From Bacteroidales bacterium (GTDB lineage Bacteria; Bacteroidota; Bacteroidia; Bacteroidales; Paludibacteraceae): a DNA stretch of 64,000 nt. The stretch lies in NCBI GenBank assembly GCA_015061165.1, contig SUXC01000001.1:1-64000 (forward strand). Direction: 5' to 3'. Numbering within the stretch: position 1 is the first letter of the stretch; every line of letters begins with the position of its first letter. Positions 58,348 through 64,000 of this stretch are shown here, in pieces. The notes beneath the pieces were generated by a model, which saw nothing but the letters and a program-made list of their open reading frames with translations, had not been told where the DNA came from and did no database searches. The translations under genes and the position numbers were made by a program.

Positions 58348-58877
58348 TATACTTCATCGTCTTAATAGCAATAGTACTCTTTTGCTTTATGCAGCAAGAG
58401 ACAATGATAGCATTCGGCGTATCAGACACTTCGCTTGTCAATGCGTTCTCATATGTGTTTATGCATGCATCGTGGTTACATTTATTTATCAACTGCCTAT
58501 GTTTGCTCTTGCTATGGCATCCTATCAAACGTATTTACTGCTTACGATATAACTCTAACACTCGCACTCTCTCACTTGTACTGTACGCATCTGCTGTATT
58601 GGCAGGTGCAGTATGCGCCACCTCCGTTCCTACAGTTGGAATGTCTGGTTGTGTGTTTTTTTTGCTTGGTGTTGCACTTATGCTTAATCCTACGCTAAGG
58701 CAATTAAAGAACTATGTATGGGTATTGCTTGGTACGATTGTACAAATTTTCTTTGGACACTCCAATGTACCACTTCATCTCTTTGCTTTTGCAGAGGGGT
58801 GTATCTATATATGTGTGCGGGAGTTCCTATATCAATATACGCATAATACTGGTTTATTCGAAACGAAAGAAGAATGA
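58344..58877 (+). CDS. Rhomboid-type intramembrane protease
   Basis: 177 residues with about five hydrophobic helices. Rhomboid landmarks are present: VFMHASWLHLFINCL (His41, His46, Asn50), the catalytic GMSG (Ser101) and the catalytic His145 in VPLHLFAFAEG. The Gly normally found three residues after that His is Ala148. Rhomboids cut membrane proteins within the bilayer. Being coupled by ATGA overlaps to both neighbours, it is expressed together with the terminase. A phage role could be cleavage of a host envelope protein. Confidence 0.8.
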   Translation: MIYFIVLIAIVLFCFMQQETMIAFGVSDTSLVNAFSYVFMHASWLHLFINCLCLLLLWHPIKRIYCLRYNSNTRTLSLVLYASAVLAGAVCATSVPTVGMSGCVFFLLGVALMLNPTLRQLKNYVWVLLGTIVQIFFGHSNVPLHLFAFAEGCIYICVREFLYQYTHNTGLFETKEE

Positions 58878-60886
58878 GTACTGATGAAATCATATTGCTA
58901 AACTCTGAGCGAAACAAAGAACGCTCCGTGAAATATGACCCAATCACTGGAGAGGGTTGTGATTCTTGTGAACGCATATCATTCTCAGCACTTGAACTTG
59001 GATGGTACGATTACCGAGTACCATTTGATTGTTACGAAGAGAAAATATTTCAAGACCTACGCGATTGCGGATTCTCTATACGAACATACCTACATAAACT
59101 TGGGCTTCGTTATACTCGATACAACTTAGAGTCCGTTCGTCGCGAGATTATACGAGCACGCAACAAACACGACTTTGAGTTTACGGCCGCATCATTCTTT
59201 TATATTAAGGATAAAGACCCCAATAACATCAAGCCTATCTTGTTTCGCCTTAATCGCGGGCAACGACGCTTGTTGAAACTGATATATAAGTATGATAAGG
59301 CAGGACTTCCTGTACGCATAATCATCTGTAAGCGAAGACAGGTAGGGTTCTCTACGCTAATTCAGTTATTCATGGCGTGGAAACAACTCTTTGTATTAAA
59401 CTCTGCACGCTCACAAGTCATTGCCCATGTGGAAAATACATCTCGTATCGTGCGTGGTATGTACTCGCTTATGATTAGTCGCCTACCTGCGTGGTTATTT
59501 AATCTACCAGATAATACCAAACTGCGACTATCCCCATTCGAGAAATCTAATAAGACACTCGTTGTACGAGAGATAGGATGTCGTATCTCTATCGGTTCAT
59601 CAGAGAAGCCTGATAACCTTGCAGGTGATGATGTGTCAATGGTTCACTATTCAGAGGTCGGACTATTCAAATCCACAACGAACATCAAGCCTGAGCAACT
59701 GATACAAACAGTTAACTCAGGTGTGGCGTATGCACCTAATACATACATTTTTTACGAATCAACGGCGCGTGGTGTAGGTAACTTCTTCCATTCTGAATGG
59801 CTGCGTTCTGAAGCTGGCGACTCCGCTTTTGTTTCATTCTTCTCTCCCTGGTACGATAAGGATGATGATGTGTTGCCGATAAAAGATTACAAGAAGTTCA
59901 TTGCTTCCATGACAGACTATGAACATTGGCAGTTCGAACAGGGTGCTACATTGGAAGGAATAGCATGGTATCGTGCAGCATCGAAAGGTCAGCCAGATAA
60001 GTGGCGTTGGAAATCAGAGCAACCGACTACTGCCACCGAGGCATTTCAATCTACTGGTCATCGCCTTTACCCGCAAGATGATGTGGAGCGTTTACGAAAG
60101 GGTTGTATCAAGCCATCATTTGAGGGAGAGATATATGGAAAGAAGAATTTTGGCGAGGAGGCTGTCGAAAATATTGTATTCAAGCCAGAACGGAGCGGAG
60201 CACTTAAAGTATGGTTCATGCCAGACGAAGACCCTGCGCGACAATGCAACGACCGTTATGTTGTAGTTGTTGATATTGGTGGAACATCTGACCATTCTGA
60301 CCGTTCTGTTATCTGCGTGATTGATAGATTTGATATGACACATGGAGGCGTGCCAATTGTTGTTGCTGAATGGTGCGGACATATCGACCACTATCTTCTG
60401 GCATGGAAGGCGGTACAAGTTGCTACGGCTTATGACAATGCGCTCCTCGTGATTGAGGCCAACACATTGGAAACAGAGCAAACAGAAGGAGACCACTTCG
60501 AGTTTGTGCTTGATGAGATTGCCTACCATTATGATAATCTCTATTGCCGTGTTGATGCTGAAAAGATAGCGATGGGCTTTGAGCCTAAGTGGGGATTTCA
60601 CACAAATAAATCCACCAAGCGTATGGTATGCGACCATCAAAAAAAGGCTCTTCGCGAGAATATGTATATAGAGACTTGCTCTGAGGCTGTAAACGAGCAC
60701 GATTATATGGAAGTAAAAAAGAATGGTGCTATCGGTGCAGTTGATGGACAGCATGATGATAGACACATCACACGCGCTATTGGTGTTTGGGTGTGCTATG
60801 ATTACCTTAATGCCCCTCGAAAGGTTGAGCCTCAAACAGCAAAAGGGAAATCAATAAACAAAGTATATGGAGAATCAACAATATAA
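58874..60886 (+). CDS. terL: Terminase large subunit
   Basis: 670 residues. The ATPase domain has a Walker A-like KRRQVGFST (153-161) and Walker B-like VSMVHYSE (254-261). The nuclease domain has Asp467 (VVVVDIGGTSD), Glu528 (LLVIEAN) and an Asp pair in GQHDDRHITRAIG near the C-terminus. It cuts and pumps phage DNA into the head. It is transcribed away from the capsid genes and is coupled to the rhomboid gene by ATGA overlap. Confidence 0.9.
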   Translation: MSTDEIILLNSERNKERSVKYDPITGEGCDSCERISFSALELGWYDYRVPFDCYEEKIFQDLRDCGFSIRTYLHKLGLRYTRYNLESVRREIIRARNKHDFEFTAASFFYIKDKDPNNIKPILFRLNRGQRRLLKLIYKYDKAGLPVRIIICKRRQVGFSTLIQLFMAWKQLFVLNSARSQVIAHVENTSRIVRGMYSLMISRLPAWLFNLPDNTKLRLSPFEKSNKTLVVREIGCRISIGSSEKPDNLAGDDVSMVHYSEVGLFKSTTNIKPEQLIQTVNSGVAYAPNTYIFYESTARGVGNFFHSEWLRSEAGDSAFVSFFSPWYDKDDDVLPIKDYKKFIASMTDYEHWQFEQGATLEGIAWYRAASKGQPDKWRWKSEQPTTATEAFQSTGHRLYPQDDVERLRKGCIKPSFEGEIYGKKNFGEEAVENIVFKPERSGALKVWFMPDEDPARQCNDRYVVVVDIGGTSDHSDRSVICVIDRFDMTHGGVPIVVAEWCGHIDHYLLAWKAVQVATAYDNALLVIEANTLETEQTEGDHFEFVLDEIAYHYDNLYCRVDAEKIAMGFEPKWGFHTNKSTKRMVCDHQKKALRENMYIETCSEAVNEHDYMEVKKNGAIGAVDGQHDDRHITRAIGVWVCYDYLNAPRKVEPQTAKGKSINKVYGESTI

Positions 60887-60897
60887 AATATATTACT

Positions 60898-61350
60898 ATG
60901 ACAACAAAAGAATTTAGACAGATTGTAAGGGAGAAATGGCTCTTAGTGGTAGCATTTTTCCAACTTAAAATGGATGGAATCAGATTATCATTAGCCATCT
61001 TCATGTGTGATGCTTTGCAAAAGGCTCGTAACAAACGCTTCTATGTTATCAAGAATGCACAAGACAAACTAATTTGGGTGTGTAACGATGATATAGACCA
61101 AATGAAAAAGCCAAGACGAGTACGCAAGCTGATTAAAGGGGAGTTGCGTGTAATAAAGGTTTCTATGTTGCCCAAAAATATCTCGCATAATGATATTATG
61201 AAGATGTGCTTGTATTATACTCCATCTTCCCTGAATAATTCTGATGGGCTATCTCCTGCGGAGCGAATGAAGAAGCGTCAGGGATGGCTCAAATATATGG
61301 AGCGTATTCGCATGGAACGCTTGTTTGGCAAACTAAAAGCAAAAAAATGA
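60898..61350 (+). CDS. Unknown protein, 150 residues
   Basis: ATG at 60898, 11 bases after terL. Basic and helical with a DDIDQMKKPRRVRKLIKGELRVIKVS centre. No family recognised. Its stop overlaps the next start by ATGA. Possibly connected with packaging by position. Confidence 0.55.
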   Translation: MTTKEFRQIVREKWLLVVAFFQLKMDGIRLSLAIFMCDALQKARNKRFYVIKNAQDKLIWVCNDDIDQMKKPRRVRKLIKGELRVIKVSMLPKNISHNDIMKMCLYYTPSSLNNSDGLSPAERMKKRQGWLKYMERIRMERLFGKLKAKK

Positions 61351-61835
61351 AGCGAGATTGGGTTATAACCGACAAAGGTAAAGTCGTTAGACGCGACAAA
61401 GCAAAGAAATCCGATTGTATTGGAGAGCAGGTGCATGGCCGCGATAACAGTTTCCCTGATAAAGAAGCTGCATACGCATGCCGTGATGCTATTATTGATG
61501 AACTACCCATTGCATTCATGGATACGATAGAACCCAAGCAGGATAAAACTGATATGCCACGCAAAAAAATAGTAACGCAGGACGATTTTAGGGAGATGAT
61601 TCGTAAAGAAGTCATTGAACGTATTGACATCTTTTGGGAGAATTGGGCTAAATTACAACCAAAGGATAAGTGTGACCTATACTACAAGATGTTTGCGTAT
61701 GCCTACTCAAAAGCACCTGTTGAGAAAGCGACTGACTCTGACTCGGACAAACGGAAATTAGATAAAAAGAAGGAAGCGGATGCAAACCGCATACATGAAG
61801 GCCTGCCAACTGACACAAATTTTGAAGATGAGTAG
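61347..61835 (+). CDS. Unknown protein, 162 residues
   Basis: ATG at 61347 (MKRDWVITDKGKVVRRDKAKK...). Charged, helical centre (TQDDFREMIRKEVIERIDIFWENWAKLQPKDKCDLYYKMFAYAY) and a very acidic/basic low-complexity tail. The helical part resembles small packaging-associated proteins and could be a terminase small subunit, though this is only a position-based guess. Confidence 0.5.
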   Translation: MKRDWVITDKGKVVRRDKAKKSDCIGEQVHGRDNSFPDKEAAYACRDAIIDELPIAFMDTIEPKQDKTDMPRKKIVTQDDFREMIRKEVIERIDIFWENWAKLQPKDKCDLYYKMFAYAYSKAPVEKATDSDSDKRKLDKKKEADANRIHEGLPTDTNFEDE

Positions 61836-61873
61836 GTAAGTAGATAAAGTACAACAATAATTTCAAAAACATT

Positions 61874-62164
61874 ATGAATTTTGGACAAGCGATTGAAGCC
61901 CTTAAACAGGGCAAGAAGGTAACCCGAAAAGGGTGGAACGGAAAAGGAATGTTCCTTTGGCTAAAACCAAGTACGGTAATTAAAGAGGACTGGTGCAAGG
62001 ATGACATGCTAAAGAATCTTGTACATGAAAATGGCGGAGAGATTCTTGGTCTTGGAACTATCTGTATGTACACTCACGATTCGACTGGGCGCAAAGCAAT
62101 CTTAACAGGATGGCTCGCATCTCAATCAGACATGCTGTCAGAAGACTGGGAACTTGTCGAGTAG
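61874..62164 (+). CDS. Tad2-like anti-defence protein (DUF2829)
   Basis: 96 residues. MNFGQAIEALKQGKKVTRKGWNGKGMFLWLKP, CMYTHDSTGRKAILTGWLASQSDMLSEDWELVE gives the DUF2829 pattern almost end to end. Members of this family include Tad2, which sequesters the cyclic ADP-ribose-type signal of Thoeris defence. I infer the same kind of signal-molecule sponge here. It is the last phage gene and ends 36 bases before the candidate attR. Confidence 0.8.
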   Translation: MNFGQAIEALKQGKKVTRKGWNGKGMFLWLKPSTVIKEDWCKDDMLKNLVHENGGEILGLGTICMYTHDSTGRKAILTGWLASQSDMLSEDWELVE

Positions 62165-62193
62165 GTTGTGATTTCGCACCTGTAAGTTAGCGA

Positions 62194-62237
62194 AAATGCC
62201 TGTAATGTGATAGAAAATAATCATATTGCAGGCATTT
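62194..62237 (+). terminator. Terminator after the Tad2-like gene, containing the attR candidate
   Basis: AAATGCCTGTAAT (62194-62206) pairs over 13 bases (one wobble) with ATTGCAGGCATTT (62225-62237), followed by TTCTTG. The 13-base repeat at 62201-62213 lies in its left arm. Confidence 0.65.
62201..62213. repeat. Candidate attR core
   Basis: Second copy of TGTAATGTGATAG, the only long match I found between the left edge and the interval before the trigger factor gene. If correct, sequence to the right of this point is host DNA. Confidence 0.4.
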
Positions 62238-62239
62238 TT

Positions 62240-62271
62240 CTTGTTTATATAGTTTTTTTATTGTACCTTTG
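62240..62271 (+). promoter_or_regulatory. Bacteroidetes-type promoter
   Basis: CTTG (62240-62243), 20 bases, TACCTTTG (62264-62271). It would start transcription about 10 bases before the small frame at 62289. It lies to the right of the candidate attR, so it is probably a host promoter. Confidence 0.6.
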
Positions 62272-62288
62272 TCGCCGCAATTGAGAAG

Positions 62289-62471
62289 ATGGAAATAATA
62301 TCGGGTAACAAAAACTATGTAGTAAGTTTCACTGATGTTTCACAGAGTCTAATCCACCTCCCGTATCTTACTGTATATCAAAAAACTACAACTGAATACG
62401 AGAAGATCGAGGTTCATCTTTGGTTATTAGCATGGGAGTACCAGAGACGGTATAAGGGAGAGAAATCTTAA
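62289..62471 (+). CDS. Small unknown protein, 60 residues, probably host
   Basis: ATG at 62289 (MEIISGNKNYVVSFTDVS...). Composition is protein-like, Tyr/Leu-rich with strands and a charged C-terminal end. A good promoter lies directly in front, which supports expression. No family recognised. Confidence 0.45.
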   Translation: MEIISGNKNYVVSFTDVSQSLIHLPYLTVYQKTTTEYEKIEVHLWLLAWEYQRRYKGEKS

Positions 62472-62549
62472 TAAAAAGCCTTTTTCTGGAGATAAAGATA
62501 TACACAGCGAACTACCGCCGTGCACATAACAAACTGCGGGAACAAAATC

Positions 62550-62592
62550 AAACAAAAGACATCGATAGGTTTCCTACCGATGTCTTTTGTTT
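62550..62592. terminator. Strong bidirectional terminator
   Basis: AAACAAAAGACATCG (62550-62564) pairs over 15 bases with CGATGTCTTTTGTTT (62578-62592), with an inner AGG/CCT. It lies between the small plus-strand frame and the 3' end of the trigger factor gene. It is of the style seen at host gene ends. Confidence 0.8.
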
Positions 62593-62661
62593 TGTATTGT
62601 CGGCTACTGCCGAGGTTGTGTGCCCATTGGGCAGGTCGTGTCGCTTCGCGAGGTCTAACGA

Positions 62662-63996
62662 TTACGCGAAGAGTTTGCCGAAGTCAGCGTGGCTGATCTC
62701 TTTCTCCTCAATCTTGGCTACGCCTTTGAGTGCGTCGTAGATCTTGTTCTCAGCTACGCGCTCAACGATACCACGGAGTTGCTTCTCATCCTTAAGCATT
62801 TGCTCTGCGTAGTTAGCCAAGTAGCTATCCTCTACGTGCATCAAACCGTATTGCATGAACTGCATGCGAGCTACCTCTTTAGCGTATGCCTCTACGTCCT
62901 CTTTCTCTACTTGAACGTTGAAGTGCTTAGCCAATTGGTCTTTTGCCAAGTGCCAACGGAGCTCATCCACCATAGCTGGGAAGTCTTTCTCGAGTTCCTC
63001 CTCAGTCATCTTCTCGTTGGTAGCTTTCACCCAACGTTTGAGGAATGCCTCTGGAAACTCTACCTTAGCCATCTTCTTCATCACTGCTGCCTTAGCGTCC
63101 AAACCGAACTTGTACTTAGCATCCTCTGCCATGTTTTGCTCGATCTCGGCTTTGATATGTGCGCGGAAGTCTGCCTCATCAGCGATATTGTTCTCGCCAT
63201 ACACCTTTGCAAACAACTCGCCGTCGATAGCCGCAGCTTGGTGACGGGTGATAGCTTGCAACTCGAAGGTGAAGTCAGAAGTCAATTCTTTTGCCTCCTC
63301 TTTGGTGATACCGAGCATAGAGCTTACCTCTACTTCGCTACCATATGCTTTGGTTGGGTTGAAGGTGATGACGTCGCCTACCTTTGCGCCTGCAAAGAGC
63401 TTAGCTTGCTCTGCATCCTTCATGTATTGAGGAGTGAGCATACCGTTCTCCTTCACGATACCGTTCTCTTTTTGCTCGGTGAGCAGACCCTTGAGCACGT
63501 CGCCATCTTGCACCTCTTCAGCGCTTACGTAATCGCCAAAGCGTTGTGCATAGCTTTGTACTTGGTTCTCCACCATTTCATCGGTAACGGTGATGGTGTA
63601 TTGAGTGAGTTTGTTCTTGCCGTTGAGCATTGCATCGAACTCTGGAGCCACAGCAATGTCGAAGCAGAAAGTGAAAGTGTCTTGTGTGTCGAAGTTCACC
63701 TCTGGAGTGAGTTCCTCGTTTGGCAATGGGTCGCCAAGGAGGTTGAGGTGTTGCTCTTCGATGTACTTATTGAGGTTCTCGCCGATGGTTTTGTTGATTA
63801 CCTCAGCAAGGATGCTCTTTCCGTACATTTTTTGCAACATGCCCTTAGGTGCCATACCCGGACGGAAACCTGGGATGTTGGCTTTCTTACGAATTTGGAT
63901 AAGTTCTTTTTGAACTGCCTCTTGGTAGTCTGCTGGCTCCACAGTCATGGTGATTACCGCAGTGAGGTCTTTGATTTCTGATTGTTCAATTTTCAT
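62662..63996 (-). CDS. tig: Trigger factor, ribosome-associated chaperone (host gene)
   Basis: 444 residues, complete. The N-terminal ribosome-binding domain contains the signature loop GFRPGMAPKGMLQKMYG (about 43-59). A middle region occupies the peptidyl-prolyl isomerase position (about 145-235, with GDYVSAEEVQDGDVLKGLL...VGDVITFNP). A helical C-terminal chaperone domain with arms follows (about 245-430). Length is normal for Bacteroidales. It binds ribosomes at the exit tunnel and shields nascent chains. It is the only clearly chromosomal gene in the window and marks the bacterial flank. Confidence 0.92.
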   Translation of the reverse strand: MKIEQSEIKDLTAVITMTVEPADYQEAVQKELIQIRKKANIPGFRPGMAPKGMLQKMYGKSILAEVINKTIGENLNKYIEEQHLNLLGDPLPNEELTPEVNFDTQDTFTFCFDIAVAPEFDAMLNGKNKLTQYTITVTDEMVENQVQSYAQRFGDYVSAEEVQDGDVLKGLLTEQKENGIVKENGMLTPQYMKDAEQAKLFAGAKVGDVITFNPTKAYGSEVEVSSMLGITKEEAKELTSDFTFELQAITRHQAAAIDGELFAKVYGENNIADEADFRAHIKAEIEQNMAEDAKYKFGLDAKAAVMKKMAKVEFPEAFLKRWVKATNEKMTEEELEKDFPAMVDELRWHLAKDQLAKHFNVQVEKEDVEAYAKEVARMQFMQYGLMHVEDSYLANYAEQMLKDEKQLRGIVERVAENKIYDALKGVAKIEEKEISHADFGKLFA

Positions 63997-64000
63997 ATAA

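Noticed and set aside
62689-63981. 430-residue plus-strand frame opposite the trigger factor gene
   Set aside because: It is the antisense of a highly biased gene. Composition (Leu, Val, Cys, His excess) is typical of a shadow frame.
1-64000. CRISPR array or insertion sequence
   Set aside because: I saw no regularly spaced direct repeats and no transposase. The only reverse transcriptase belongs to the DGR, not to a group II intron or retron, as shown by its IGNLTSQ motif and neighbouring template.

Overview
The window is almost entirely one tailed-phage genome of podovirus-like composition, apparently an integrated prophage, lying next to a bacterial trigger factor gene at the right edge (62662-63996, minus). 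The host is most likely a member of the Bacteroidales. The reasons are the promoters of the TTTG / TAnnTTTG type seen on both strands, the weak ribosome sites, the Bacteroidetes-style tyrosine recombinase, and the trigger factor sequence. A 13-base direct repeat (315-327 and 62201-62213) brackets the phage genes and is the best candidate for the att core, but it has not been tested.

Layout. (1) 421-2587, plus: integrase, a RepL-like winged-helix protein, and four tandem tRNA or tRNA-like genes, of which only the tRNA-Ser(GCU) is normal. (2) 2588-4230, minus: two genes of unknown function behind a structured leader or small RNA that has its own promoter and terminator. (3) 4830-28355, plus: a long early block of about 50 tightly packed genes. 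It includes an ArdA-domain fusion, a stand-alone MutS domain I, a divergent regulatory switch at 13850-13901, a recombination and replication module (single-strand annealing protein, PD-(D/E)XK nuclease, NinB-like, SSB-like, replication initiator, AAA+ helicase loader), a sigma-like protein, a C-type-lectin-like variable protein, a cytosine methyltransferase, and an SPFH/prohibitin-like lipoprotein. (4) 28383-57749, minus: the late block. Read in transcription order it encodes scaffold, major capsid protein, connector, portal, appendage proteins, the retroelement, a lysis-like cluster (holin-like, spanin-like, DUF5675), RusA, tail nozzle, internal virion proteins and a 2930-residue polyvalent ejection protein. 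(5) 57892-62164, plus: a small gene, a rhomboid-type intramembrane protease, the large terminase, and a Tad2-like (DUF2829) anti-defence protein.

The most striking system is a complete diversity-generating retroelement (DGR): reverse transcriptase (46038-47318), template repeat (47368-47525), Avd-like protein (47594-48097) and a local target gene (48161-49258). The same template also matches a second target gene 27 kb away on the opposite strand (19784-20956), embedded among early, non-structural genes. Comparing template with targets gives 10 differences in the remote target, all at template adenines. The local target has 12 adenine differences and two non-adenine ones at the edge of the conserved 3' end. 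Both targets are followed, 23-24 bases after the repeat, by a strong hairpin.

Late transcription appears to use a phage-specific promoter: the box ACATTTACCGCA, exactly 21 bases, then TAATTTTG. It occurs upstream of the scaffold gene (with a second box one turn-pair further away) and upstream of the tail gene at 44241. Assignments below rest on reading motifs and context; no database search was possible.
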